From IMG/VR virus record IMGVR_UViG_3300037193_000219, positions 1 to 29,067 of that record: a stretch of 29,067 bases of DNA, one strand, 5' to 3'. The DNA is from a virus. Below are positions 19,053-27,637 of this stretch, piece after piece (position 1 is the first letter of the stretch; every line of letters begins with the position of its first letter). Under the pieces are notes generated by a model. The model made no database searches. It was not told the origin of the DNA and saw only the letters and a list, made by a program, of their open reading frames with translations. The position numbers and the translations under genes were made by a program.

Positions 19053-21605
19053 TCAGCTCCAGATGAATGTCTGATTCCACTTACCGTACTGACCCGAGTC
19101 CCAGATACCTACATCCGGAGGCCTGGTCATCTCGACGGTCAGTGTGTCAACCAACCCGCTCTCCTTGGAGAACGAACGGTTGATTCCGAGAACCTGCAAT
19201 CGCATATCCTCGCCCATGCCATCGGGATCCAGAACCTGGATAGCATCACCCAGCTGCAGTCGTGGATCCCCTGCGATGGCGATCGCGTCCGTAGCCGGAA
19301 TGGACTCCACGGTTCGCTCGATCAGGTACTCGCCAAGCCTCTTGATCGCAGCAGGCTGGTACTGCACCCAATCGCCGGACAGCTGCAGGTTCCGAGGACC
19401 GAACTTATCGATGCTCGCCTGGTTCTCCCACCGCACGATCCGGTTGTCCTGACGGGTGATCTTCGTTCCGCCAATGTGCAGCTTGGAGAATCGTGCGTGC
19501 TCCGAGTACCCATTCCAGAACGTGATCGTAAGCTGGCCCTTGGCATCCGCGTAGGCGTAAACGTCAACACCGGAAACGAAGTGGTTCTTCTCAGCCCAGC
19601 TGTTCGGGTTCTCCGGAGTCGCCGTGAACTGAACCACGTAGCCGTGGTATGTGCTGTCGCTCCATGCTGGGGCCGGGACGTTTGCGTCCGGCACCGTTGC
19701 GAACCTTCGCACCTTACCTGGGGTCACAGCCTGGATGCTGTTGTCGCTGATCTGGATTCGCGTCGAGATCGCAGTGCCTGGTGCCAAATAGAACTGGTCC
19801 GGGTCACTAGACTTGAAGACGTTATCCTGATCGGCGGTAGCCACGATCGTATCCATCGAAATGACGTTACGAATCGAATCCGAGCTGTCGGTGATGTTCA
19901 GGTCGCCGATTTCATCCAGCGTGAACGTGCGAACCGGGCTCTCCTGAAGGGCTGCGATTCGATCCCTATTCCAGAATCGGAACACCCCGTTCTCGTCCCA
20001 GAACACCGCACCAAGCTCAGCAGCGGCCACACTCGTAGCCAATGCCCAACCGTCCTCGTACGAAGTAGCTGGCGTGCTCGTCAAGCGGTTCAGACCAAGA
20101 TCCAGGACCGCACCGTACTTAGCTGGTCGACGGGCGTATGTCCCGAAACGGCTGTCCTGGATATCGCCGAAGCCCCCGAATCGAACCGCCCAATAGATAT
20201 CCGCCATGTTGGCCAAGTGCCTGACTCGGACAACACCTTCACGGTTATCGTCTGGCTTCGAACCGCTGGCGTCGGCAACGACGTTGTACGTGGAGAAGTT
20301 AGAACCCGCTCGGATCCCCATCTTCATGTCTGGCCACCACGGGCCACCGACCTGAGCATCGATCTGCACAGAGGCCTGGCCTGTCGGGATTACGACCCAA
20401 GGGCCGCCCCACAACATGGTTTCCGTGGACCAGTTCCACACCTCGACCCGCGCGCTGCCGGTCATGATGTGAATCCTCAGCGTTCGGTTACCCCCGATGT
20501 AAACTTCCAGGGGGTAGTGGTTCATCGTCTGCCAGTCGGTGTCCCCGGCTGGAGTCAGAAGCGTGAACCCGAGGAAGTGCGTACCGTCGGTGTTCAAGCG
20601 CATCTCATCGACGTCTCGAGCGCGGTACTGCAGGTTGAATGCCCGGCCCGCGTCGGTGTCCGTGGTCGAAGGGTGGTACGGCATGAGCCTAGGAACCACG
20701 CCTGTAGCATCGCCACGAACGTCGTTGAGCACGAGTGGCTTGTCACCCGAGGCGTTGACCTCAGCGGCCACCGTCGGGTGCGGCAGGCCGACTCGGTTGT
20801 ACATGGGCTGCCCCGAACCCTCCATCCAAGGGAACCCCTGGACTCGAGCGTCACCCATGACACCCACGGACGGGATGTAAGAACCGTTGCCGGTCAGGTA
20901 GAACTGGAGACCCCACTCGTCGTCGTTAGGCCATTCCGCCTTACCTTCACGCTCGGCAACAGGCCTGTACGGAGTAGGTGAGATGTCCGCGCTGCGCAGG
21001 CACTGGTCGATGACCCAATGCGAGTACATGAGCTGGGCTTCCTGGTAGCCACGATCGGCATGCCAAGAAGCCGTAGCCCAAAGCGGGATATCCACCGGCT
21101 GTCGCATCTTCTCCGTGCGGTCAAGAGCCGTAATCGTCACGGTGTGGGTCGACCTGGAGGCGTTGATGGTTCGGATGTTGCCCACGAATTGCGGGTACCA
21201 GATCGTCCCTGTGGCCGTTTCGACCCCCAGACGGTACTTCACCTCAGCACCGACGGTTTGGACGTTGTGCAGCGGCGACAGGCCGTTGTAAGGGCTAAGG
21301 ATGGACACCCAGCTCAGGGGTACCGTTGTCGTCGCGCCCAGGCCCCAGTCGCCCGGTGGGATCTCTCCACCCAGCGTGAAGGTAAGCTCAGCCGCCGAAG
21401 ACCCTTCCACAAGCATCAGCTCAGGAGGAAGGGTCCCCGACAGCGCACGATCCACGGAGATGGTGCCGACCATGGGACTGATGTCGGAGAGCGGGTGGTC
21501 GAACAGCCCGTTCCCATACCAGTCCACCTTGAGGTCGACCACAAACGTCCTCTCAGGGGCCAGGATCGCCTCGTGGGCCGCCTGCCCTCCATGCGCTTGC
21601 ATCAT
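19053..21605 (-). CDS. Large minor tail protein (tail tip/baseplate hub-like)
   Basis: 850 residues, starting MMQAHGG at an ATGATG that overlaps the previous stop. It is third after the tape measure start, where Tal/hub-type proteins sit in siphophages. The sequence is beta-rich and Trp-rich throughout; recurrent themes are LTFTLGGEIPPGDWG (about 74-88), HTVTITALDRTEKM (about 154-167) and a C-terminal LTVEMTRPPDVG. A middle portion (about 330-450) looks like a jelly-roll (FLGFTLLTPAGDTDW, TLRIHIMTGSARVEVWNWS). No peptidase or glycosidase motif could be picked out. Minor tail assignment rests on size and synteny. Confidence 0.8.
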   Translation of the reverse strand: MMQAHGGQAAHEAILAPERTFVVDLKVDWYGNGLFDHPLSDISPMVGTISVDRALSGTLPPELMLVEGSSAAELTFTLGGEIPPGDWGLGATTTVPLSWVSILSPYNGLSPLHNVQTVGAEVKYRLGVETATGTIWYPQFVGNIRTINASRSTHTVTITALDRTEKMRQPVDIPLWATASWHADRGYQEAQLMYSHWVIDQCLRSADISPTPYRPVAEREGKAEWPNDDEWGLQFYLTGNGSYIPSVGVMGDARVQGFPWMEGSGQPMYNRVGLPHPTVAAEVNASGDKPLVLNDVRGDATGVVPRLMPYHPSTTDTDAGRAFNLQYRARDVDEMRLNTDGTHFLGFTLLTPAGDTDWQTMNHYPLEVYIGGNRTLRIHIMTGSARVEVWNWSTETMLWGGPWVVIPTGQASVQIDAQVGGPWWPDMKMGIRAGSNFSTYNVVADASGSKPDDNREGVVRVRHLANMADIYWAVRFGGFGDIQDSRFGTYARRPAKYGAVLDLGLNRLTSTPATSYEDGWALATSVAAAELGAVFWDENGVFRFWNRDRIAALQESPVRTFTLDEIGDLNITDSSDSIRNVISMDTIVATADQDNVFKSSDPDQFYLAPGTAISTRIQISDNSIQAVTPGKVRRFATVPDANVPAPAWSDSTYHGYVVQFTATPENPNSWAEKNHFVSGVDVYAYADAKGQLTITFWNGYSEHARFSKLHIGGTKITRQDNRIVRWENQASIDKFGPRNLQLSGDWVQYQPAAIKRLGEYLIERTVESIPATDAIAIAGDPRLQLGDAIQVLDPDGMGEDMRLQVLGINRSFSKESGLVDTLTVEMTRPPDVGIWDSGQYGKWNQTFIWS

Positions 21606-22468
21606 TCCTCCAGAATGGTGATCGTGGTCGATGTGTAAGGGAACCGAGGGGTCTTCACCGCCATCTGGTCGATAGCGACTCGTGGTGCGCCACCGCCAGG
21701 ACTCCAGGATGTAGCCGTGGGACCTACTTCAACCTGGGCTGCAGCCACGAACAGCTCCGCACTCACCAGGCTCTCCGACGGACTCACAAACGCGAACCTC
21801 GCGTTCACAGCCCCTGCGGGGGGAGTAGCGGTCAAGGTCTTTCGCGTCCAAGACGTGTCGAGGTTGACCACCCCGGTCGGAGCCGTATTACCGATCTGCA
21901 CGCCCGCCTTGTCGAACCAGTCGAACCTCAGCTCGATGGTCCCAGCATTCGCACACTTCAGCCACACCGACCCCGTAACGGGTTGACCCGCCGTGACGGG
22001 GGTTTTGTACAACGAGTCGAACCGACCGTAGTTCCCAGCTCCTAGTGAGATGGTCCAGCCGGTCGATACAGCACCTTCGGTTCCCGCCGCGCTCGGCCAG
22101 TCGAGCACCTTTCGGGTAGCACCGACGTACACCGAGAAACCGGTGTGGTTCAAGTGCACCGCGCCCCCAGCCTTGACGATCGAACCGTCAGCGCTGAGCC
22201 GATTCTTCTTCAGCGGACTGATGAGCCGGTGGGGTCCTGGGATCCTGCGGAAGTGCAGGGCCTCCAACCGGCCGTACTCCTCAGGAGTGAGGTAGGTCAA
22301 GTCCATTGTGTACTGGTACTTGAGCCCGGTGTTCGACACCGTCCGTGCGCCGGAGAGACCTTGGAAGATCCCTCCGTAGCGCACGGGCGTGATGTCGAAG
22401 TCACGTTCGGGGCAGACCAGCGGCTGGAGATCCCAGTCGGGACCCAGGAACCAGATTGGATCCGCCAT
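21602..22468 (-). CDS. Distal tail (Dit-like) minor tail protein with carbohydrate-binding-like domain
   Basis: 288 residues, directly after the tape measure gene (stop and start overlap by one base), the place of Dit proteins. The N-terminal 90 residues (WFLGPDWDLQPLVCPERDFD to IPGPHRLISPL) resemble the tail-ring part of actinophage minor tail proteins. Residues 125-255 form a beta-sandwich like CBM4/9-type modules: GWTISLGAGNYGRF, PVTAGQPVTGSVWLKCA, TIELRFDWFDKAGVQIG, SWTRKTLTATPPAGA and AQVEVGPTATSW. The sandwich may bind host surface sugar during adsorption. The fold is by pattern only. Confidence 0.75.
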   Translation of the reverse strand: MADPIWFLGPDWDLQPLVCPERDFDITPVRYGGIFQGLSGARTVSNTGLKYQYTMDLTYLTPEEYGRLEALHFRRIPGPHRLISPLKKNRLSADGSIVKAGGAVHLNHTGFSVYVGATRKVLDWPSAAGTEGAVSTGWTISLGAGNYGRFDSLYKTPVTAGQPVTGSVWLKCANAGTIELRFDWFDKAGVQIGNTAPTGVVNLDTSWTRKTLTATPPAGAVNARFAFVSPSESLVSAELFVAAAQVEVGPTATSWSPGGGAPRVAIDQMAVKTPRFPYTSTTITILEE

Positions 22469-25440
22469 TACCGCCTCGCATTCATGTTGTTCCTCTTGTT
22501 GACCCTCTTGGTAACCTTCTCGCCGTCCATCTCGACGACGATTCCCCTTTCCAGGGCGGCCACAAGTCGGTCCTCAAGCGGATCGAAGTCTTCCGACTCC
22601 ATGAGCGTCGACCACTGGCCCTGAGCCCGCGACTGCATCTGCGAGGTCAAGGAGTCGACAGCCCTCAGTGCGCCTGGCGTAGCGTCCTCGATTGGAGTGA
22701 CCATGTCCAGCTCGATCTGAGGCTTACCGAACCCCTCCAGCACGGCGTAGGCCATCTCGTCGCCCGCCCGGAACACGCCCTGACTCTGCGACTTGATACC
22801 GATGATCAGGCCCATGCCAAGGTATTCACCGATCTCTCGGAAAACCCTGGAGGGCGAGAACACGCCGAAGATCCCGTTGATGTTGTCGATCAGCGAGTTG
22901 CCGTCGTCGATCACGGCCTGCCTGAAGTCGTCGAAGTAGCTGTTCCAGCCGTCCCACAACCCCTTGACGAGGTTACGGCCGGTATCCCACAGCAGACGAC
23001 CCAGGTCGCCGATGGCGTTAAGGATCTTCTGTCCGAGGTCACCCAGCCAAGTCAGGACTTCCTGGACCTTCTTGACGATTCCGTCCTTGATCCTCTGGAA
23101 GAACCCGATCACCTCGCCGATGATTTCACCAATTCCCCGGAAGACACCCTTGATCTTATCGACCACACCTCGGATGATATCTCCCGCCTTGGTGATAATG
23201 TCCGACACGACGCGCCAGCATTCATCCCAGATCTTGCGAATGAAGCTGACCACGGCCTGGAAACTATCCGAGATCTCTCGGCCGATCCGGGTGATGTGTC
23301 CCCAGATCCAATCCCAAGCTGCCTTCGTGGCTGCGACGATCTTGTCCCAGTTCAGGATGATCAGAGCAACCAAGGCGACAATCGCGGCGATCAGCAGGGC
23401 GATCGGACCCATGGCGATCAACCAGGCTAGGGCGATTCGGGCCGCTTGCGCGAGCGCTACAGCAGCCATCCGGATCCAGTTCGCAACCCACGTGGCGACA
23501 GCGACAGCCATCTGAGCAACCGTAGCCGCTACCATACGGGCGAGGTTCGAGATCCAGGCAACAGCAGTCTTGGCTGCCTGCACCGCAGCGGCCTTCGCCG
23601 CGCTAGCCCAGCTCTTAGCCCACTCGGCCACAGCGCCAGCCCACTTGACAGCGGTTTCCTTGGCTGTGGAAGCCGTCTTCTTCACCCACGCCTTCGAGAC
23701 CTCAGCAGCGTTGGTCACGGCGCTAGCCGCAGCCTCTCGCCACTTCGAGGTCATCGTCGACACCCAGGTAGCCGCGTTGTTCGCGGACTCCCAGAGCGAA
23801 GTGCCGATCTTCTTGACGCTTCCAGTGATGCCGGTGGCGATAGTGCCGATCGTGTCGGCCCCAGCCTTCAACACCGTGAAGCTGTCCTTGATCGCTGCAA
23901 CGCCCCTGGCCGCCGTCGCCAGCAGCTTGAAGCCAGTCACCAGCGACACGATCACGATCCCCAGAGGGACCATGACAGCCTTGTTCTCCGACAGCCAGCG
24001 CGCCATGTCCTTCAGCACCGGCGTGATCGCCTTGATGGCGTCTGCCAGCACAGTCGCGAAGGTCTGCGCGAAGGTGATCAGGAACGGCTCCAGCTCCTTG
24101 AAGACCTCACCGGCCGAGCGGAACACCTGGCCGAACAGCTCGGAGCCAGCGTCGATCACGACTCGCATGACTCGAGCCAGGCTCTGAAGCGTCGACTGCG
24201 TGGAATCCAACTCCGACCACTCGCGGAACCCTTGGCTGATCCGCTCGATGATGTCGAGGAAGTCCTCACCGCCACGCAGAGCGCCGAAGATGTTCTGGAA
24301 CCCAGCGACCACGTCACCGATGATCCGACCGGTCTGCTTCAGCTTCTCAATCATGTTGTCGATGATCTGCTCAAGCCTGCCGGACTCTCGTGCCTCTGCA
24401 GCCCACTTCGCGAACCGTGCGGTCACGTCCGTCGTCGCCTTACCCAGCCGTGGCATGAAGGTCGATCCAACAACCGTGATATCCTTGAGCGCAGCGGCAA
24501 ACGAGGCCAGCGAAGGACGAGCCTCCTTGAAGCCCTTACCGATGTTGCTCAGGATCGTGTCCGCGTCCTGCACAGACTTCTGAGACGTGGCCATGTCGAT
24601 CCAGCCCTTGACCATGTCCCGGATCCCACCGGCGACACCGGTCAGACCCGACTTGATCGGAGGGAGCAAGGCCTTCAAGCGAAGTAGTGGCTTGTCCATG
24701 CCTTGGAACAGGTTGTCCTGCACGGACTCGCGGATGTCTCGAAGGGGCTCTCGGAACGTCGCCAGTGCACGAGCGGCAGCCTGAGCGTTCGGGGTCAACT
24801 CCTTGAGAGCCTGCTCGAACTTCTCGGTGTTGCCTGCCTCGCTCATCGCAGTAGCGAAGCCTCGGAAACCCACGATCAGGGTAGCGATACCCGCAGCACC
24901 TGCAGCGGCCAAGGCCGGAAGCAGGGCAAGAGCGCCAGCAACCACGTTCACTGCCCCACCGATCGCACCGATGATGTGCGGGAAGGACAGCAAAACCCCT
25001 GACACTGCAGTCAGGATGGCAAGCCACTTCGAGATCCCGACCACTTCCATCGGGATCCTGATGTTGTAGCCACGCACGAGCTTGTTGATGATGGCGATGT
25101 CGGCCCGAACTCGAGCCACCGAAGCGGCGATGTTCAGACCAACCGTGGCCTTGATCGCACCCAACGTCTTCTGGATGAACTGCTTGATACGACCGGCCTC
25201 GCGCCGAGCCCCATCTCCGTCGACCTCAACGCCCATCTTGGCAGCCTGGTCTTCAGCGGCCTTCTTGAGCTTGGCCAGTTCCGCCTTGATCCTCTTGTCG
25301 TCCAGCTCGACGAGAACCTGAACCCGCAGGCTCTTGGCTATCTTGTCGAGCTGGCGCTTGGCTTCCTGCCTGAACTTGGACGTGTCCGGGACGACTCGGA
25401 TGGAGACCCGCCCGACCTCCACACCTCCGGGACTGGTCAT
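22468..25440 (-). CDS. Tape measure protein
   Basis: 990 residues, the longest gene, right after the G/GT chaperone frameshift pair. N-terminal coiled coil (about 20-90, RQLDKIAKSLRV, RIKAELAKLKKAAEDQAAKM). A large hydrophobic region spans about 135-200 (IGAIGGAVNVVAGALALLPA). An Ala-rich stretch with regularly spaced Trp runs from about 545 to 675, followed by a very hydrophobic segment (IALLIAAIVALVALIIL). The rule of about 0.15 nm per residue gives a tail near 150 nm. It fixes tail length and probably enters the cell with the DNA. No lytic transglycosylase or peptidase motif is seen. Confidence 0.93.
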   Translation of the reverse strand: MTSPGGVEVGRVSIRVVPDTSKFRQEAKRQLDKIAKSLRVQVLVELDDKRIKAELAKLKKAAEDQAAKMGVEVDGDGARREAGRIKQFIQKTLGAIKATVGLNIAASVARVRADIAIINKLVRGYNIRIPMEVVGISKWLAILTAVSGVLLSFPHIIGAIGGAVNVVAGALALLPALAAAGAAGIATLIVGFRGFATAMSEAGNTEKFEQALKELTPNAQAAARALATFREPLRDIRESVQDNLFQGMDKPLLRLKALLPPIKSGLTGVAGGIRDMVKGWIDMATSQKSVQDADTILSNIGKGFKEARPSLASFAAALKDITVVGSTFMPRLGKATTDVTARFAKWAAEARESGRLEQIIDNMIEKLKQTGRIIGDVVAGFQNIFGALRGGEDFLDIIERISQGFREWSELDSTQSTLQSLARVMRVVIDAGSELFGQVFRSAGEVFKELEPFLITFAQTFATVLADAIKAITPVLKDMARWLSENKAVMVPLGIVIVSLVTGFKLLATAARGVAAIKDSFTVLKAGADTIGTIATGITGSVKKIGTSLWESANNAATWVSTMTSKWREAAASAVTNAAEVSKAWVKKTASTAKETAVKWAGAVAEWAKSWASAAKAAAVQAAKTAVAWISNLARMVAATVAQMAVAVATWVANWIRMAAVALAQAARIALAWLIAMGPIALLIAAIVALVALIILNWDKIVAATKAAWDWIWGHITRIGREISDSFQAVVSFIRKIWDECWRVVSDIITKAGDIIRGVVDKIKGVFRGIGEIIGEVIGFFQRIKDGIVKKVQEVLTWLGDLGQKILNAIGDLGRLLWDTGRNLVKGLWDGWNSYFDDFRQAVIDDGNSLIDNINGIFGVFSPSRVFREIGEYLGMGLIIGIKSQSQGVFRAGDEMAYAVLEGFGKPQIELDMVTPIEDATPGALRAVDSLTSQMQSRAQGQWSTLMESEDFDPLEDRLVAALERGIVVEMDGEKVTKRVNKRNNMNARR

Positions 25441-25443
25441 CGG

Positions 25444-25896
25444 TTACGCTCCTTGGGGTTTGATGGCCTTAGCGCGCCTTGCGGCTGCCAGTCGCTGGGC
25501 GAACGGGTTGTTCGCCGACTTGGCCTTCTTCATGCGCGCCTGAGGCCTCTGAGCGGGCTCGGGCGGTTTCGGTTTCCTCTTACCAGACGCAGCTGCAATC
25601 GTCGCGTACGTGTTGTAGTTCACCGCGTCGAGCAGGTTAGTCATCTGGTACTGCTCAATGGTCCAGCCTCGGAACTCGTCCCCGCCTCTCATGGCGGCAA
25701 CGGTGGCGGACTCCAGAGGCAAGCCCTTGATCAGAACGATGATTTGACGGGGCGAATAGCCCGAACCTGGCCGCAAAGCTGCGACAAGGCTCAGGCCACC
25801 CGCGTAACGATGCAGGTCTTGGAAGATCTGCTCGCCGTACTGATCAATCAGTTCGACGAGCTGGAGGCTTCCCCCGGCTGCGTGGCCTCGGACCAC
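25444..25896 (-). CDS. Tail assembly chaperone, frameshift extension (T part of GT)
   Basis: This open frame lies in the -1 frame relative to gene G and overlaps its 3' end; its own first GTG has no ribosome site. After the slip site the reading goes on SLQLVELIDQYGEQIFQDLH, then a helical region and a Pro/Lys/Arg-rich end (KPKPPEPAQRPQARMKKAKS). The fused product would have about 268 residues, with about 141 from this frame. In siphophages the G/GT ratio guides tape measure folding and tail tube assembly. It should be annotated as a frameshift product, not as an independent gene. Confidence 0.85.
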   Translation of the reverse strand: MVRGHAAGGSLQLVELIDQYGEQIFQDLHRYAGGLSLVAALRPGSGYSPRQIIVLIKGLPLESATVAAMRGGDEFRGWTIEQYQMTNLLDAVNYNTYATIAAASGKRKPKPPEPAQRPQARMKKAKSANNPFAQRLAAARRAKAIKPQGA

Positions 25897-26249
25897 TTCT
25901 GCATGAGCTTCATGTGGCGCAGGAAGTCGTTGCCGAGCTTGTCGACCATCATCTGGCCCACGTACTCCGGACCCTTGGTCACGTTGGACAGCACGACCTT
26001 CAGCGCCTGAGTGAGCTTCTCCAGCTCGTCCTCATCGCCCTCAGCCACCGAGGCGTCCAGAACAACGGTGCCGTCCTCCTTCGACTCGAAGGCCTTCAGC
26101 GCGTCCTGCGCCTTCTTGCGCCGGTCCTTGTCGACCCGCAGCAGCGGAAGCAGCGTGTAAACGTCACCCTGGACGGTGAACTCCACCGGCGCGTACTCGG
26201 CCTCCAGCTCGCGGTCGATGTCCTCGAGGGAGAATGAATTCTTGCTCAT
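25848..26249 (-). CDS. Tail assembly chaperone G
   Basis: 133 residues, ATG behind GAAAGG. It is an acidic, helical protein (SLEDIDRELEAEYAPVEFTV, KLTQALKVVLSNVTKGPEYV), ending in EASSSSN. Size, acidity, position between the major tail protein and the tape measure, and a following overlapping -1 frame are the hallmarks of lambda gpG-type chaperones. The stop is at 25848, 27 bases after the slip site. Confidence 0.88.
   Translation of the reverse strand: MSKNSFSLEDIDRELEAEYAPVEFTVQGDVYTLLPLLRVDKDRRKKAQDALKAFESKEDGTVVLDASVAEGDEDELEKLTQALKVVLSNVTKGPEYVGQMMVDKLGNDFLRHMKLMQKWSEATQPGEASSSSN
25869..25875 (-). other. Programmed -1 ribosomal frameshift site (G/GT)
   Basis: On the - strand the heptamer GGGGGAA is read in frame G as xxG GGG GAA (Pro-Gly-Glu). 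A slip of -1 gives GGG GGA and continues in the downstream frame with AGC CTC CAG. It is the only homopolymer run seen in the overlap, and the frame relation (-1) is as expected. P-site re-pairing is perfect; A-site re-pairing has a second-position mismatch, so the site is good but not ideal. Confidence 0.7.
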
Positions 26250-26261
26250 GGTTGGCGAACC

Positions 26262-26302
26262 TTTCGTGAATGGATATTACCAAAGAGGCAGACCTCAAAC
26301 AA
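26262..26302 (-). promoter_or_regulatory. Candidate promoter for the tail chaperone/tape measure unit
   Basis: Read on the - strand, TTGTTT (26302-26297) and TAATAT (26279-26274) are 17 bases apart, just after the terminator and before gene G. A -35 made within the terminator T-run may be accidental. If the terminator is efficient, a promoter here would be needed for all downstream tail and lysis genes. Confidence 0.28.
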
Positions 26303-26342
26303 AAAGACAGGGCGGCCGGTCCGCCAGGAAACCGCCCTGTCT
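26296..26342 (-). terminator. Intrinsic terminator inside the late block
   Basis: On the - strand AGACAGGGCGG pairs perfectly over 11 bp with CCGCCCTGTCT (plus positions 26332-26342 and 26305-26315), loop 16 bases, followed by TTTTTGTTTG. It lies directly after the small basic protein gene and before gene G. It likely sets lower expression of tail chaperones and downstream genes relative to the major tail protein. Confidence 0.85.
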
Positions 26343-26347
26343 CAGAA

Positions 26348-26548
26348 CTACGACCGGCGCTTCCACCTTCGCGCGTTCAACGCGAAGTTGGCCCGCTTTC
26401 GAGTCGTCGGGTTCTTGGACTTCTTCATCTTCCGGAGCTTGGAAACGGGGATCTTCTCCCCCTTCTTTACTCCGGCCGTCTTCCGGAGCTTGCCCCGGTT
26501 CGACTTCTTGATGTGAATGCCGGACTTCCGTCGTGCCGTCGGGATCAC
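26348..26548 (-). CDS. Small very basic protein after the major tail protein
   Basis: 66 residues, strongly rich in Lys and Arg (GIHIKKSNRGKLRKTAGVKK, MKKSKNPTTRKRANFALNAR), suggesting nucleic-acid binding or interaction with acidic tail proteins. The start is unclear: AAGGGAGGTGATC almost fully matches the anti-Shine-Dalgarno sequence, but the GTG used here begins with its last G. A start 8 bases downstream of GGAGG would have to be ACG (26539). It lies 17 bases after the major tail protein stop. Function unknown. Confidence 0.7.
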   Translation of the reverse strand: MIPTARRKSGIHIKKSNRGKLRKTAGVKKGEKIPVSKLRKMKKSKNPTTRKRANFALNARRWKRRS

Positions 26549-26565
26549 CTCCCTTCCGGCTCAGA

Positions 26566-27180
26566 TCACGGGGTGGTGTCCGGGGCGATGATCGAACCAC
26601 CGATCCAGTCGAACAGCAGGCTGTCGCCCGCAGGACCGTCGGTACCCTGGAGGAAGGTCGCACGGACCGGCAGGGTGCCGAAGTCGTCGACCGCCAGGGA
26701 AATCGCATCGTCACGGGTGAACGAAACGCGCGGTGCGTACAGACCGACCGAGACGTTGCCGTCCACGATCACGATCAGCAAGGCCTTCTCGACCGTGCCC
26801 GTCGGCGTGGTGGCCACACGGAACCGGCGCTCGCCGTTCGTCAGCGGGTTCTCGACGCCGTAGTACAGCTCGAGAGTGTCGTTGTCGAACTGGAGCAGGT
26901 TGATGGTCACGTAGTCGACGGCGGTCTCGGTGATGACCTGCCGCAGCGAGGCGTTCTGCCACGAACCCCGAACCTCGGTGTCACCGCCGTCGGAGCCGAA
27001 CTCCGGAAGGTCGTCACGCGAGGTGTGGCCAACCGGAACCCAAGCCGCTGGCAGGGCACTCGGAACGAACGGACCGGCCGGTGGGTCGACCAGGTCGTCG
27101 CCGGGGGAGACGGTGTTGGCGTCGGCCAGGAACACCCAACCGGCACCAGCGGTGAGAACCGCACTGTCATTCGTCGCCAT
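26566..27180 (-). CDS. Major tail protein (tail tube)
   Basis: 204 residues, ATG behind AAGGAG. It begins with a Pro/Gly-rich segment (LTAGAGWVFLADANTVSPGD) and is beta-rich: WVPVGHTSRDDLPEF, VDYVTINLLQFDNDTLELYY, EKALLIVIVDGNVSVGLYAP and VSFTRDDAISLAVDDFGTLP. These patterns (the DNDTLELYYG stretch and the VxFTRDD beta unit) are typical of actinophage tail tube proteins. Synteny, between tail terminator and tail chaperones, is the main support. Confidence 0.88.
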   Translation of the reverse strand: MATNDSAVLTAGAGWVFLADANTVSPGDDLVDPPAGPFVPSALPAAWVPVGHTSRDDLPEFGSDGGDTEVRGSWQNASLRQVITETAVDYVTINLLQFDNDTLELYYGVENPLTNGERRFRVATTPTGTVEKALLIVIVDGNVSVGLYAPRVSFTRDDAISLAVDDFGTLPVRATFLQGTDGPAGDSLLFDWIGGSIIAPDTTP

Positions 27181-27193
27181 GAGGCGTTCTCCT

Positions 27194-27637
27194 TCAGTTT
27201 GCTGGGCGGAGGCCCAATTGGATCAGACTCTGCCACCGCCAGGTCCCGTTGAACGGGGAGTCCAACTGAAGCGGACCCATGGTCTGGAAGTAGCTGTGAA
27301 GGTAGCCGACGTTGGCGACCACCGTCTGGTTACGGACTGCCTCCCACACGATCATTTGCGTGTCGAGGAGAAGGTCCTTGGTGCCCGCGTAACCCTTGTA
27401 GGACGGATCCTTGCCGTCGCTGTACGCGGTGAACTCGACCACCGGCTTGTCCAGCAGGTCGGGTCGCTTTTGGTTGGGTAGGCCGCTGAGCTGGCGAACA
27501 TGCATGATCGGAAACGTGCGGCTGTCCACATCCTTGGTCCAAGACTCCACGGCAACTCGCGCCGGAAGCCTGGCCTTCAAGAGCGGAATGACCACAGCTT
27601 CGATCATCGGCATATCCCGCCCGATTTCGGAAGCCAT
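27194..27637 (-). CDS. Tail terminator protein
   Basis: 147 residues. Features: an N-terminal helix (MIEAVVIPLLKARLPARVAV), strands with FPIMHVRQLSG and KPVVEFTAYSDG, then a helix with KDLLLDTQMIVWEAV and a final strand TWRWQSLIQLGLRP. This alpha/beta plan and size match the gpU/Gp17-like tail terminators, which cap the tail tube and bind the head connector. The position just before the major tail protein agrees. The start overlaps the upstream stop by one base (TAATG). Confidence 0.82.
   Translation of the reverse strand: MASEIGRDMPMIEAVVIPLLKARLPARVAVESWTKDVDSRTFPIMHVRQLSGLPNQKRPDLLDKPVVEFTAYSDGKDPSYKGYAGTKDLLLDTQMIVWEAVRNQTVVANVGYLHSYFQTMGPLQLDSPFNGTWRWQSLIQLGLRPAN

Noticed and set aside
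18918-20981. A 687-codon + strand open frame
   Set aside because: It lies antisense to the minor tail gene. Its composition (Arg, Val, Asp, His-rich without domains) is typical of a shadow frame in GC-rich DNA, and it has no clear ribosome site.
22456-24687. Long + strand frames opposite the tape measure gene
   Set aside because: Antisense to a well-supported 990-residue tape measure; low-complexity Asp/Leu/Arg sequence and no matching operon partners.
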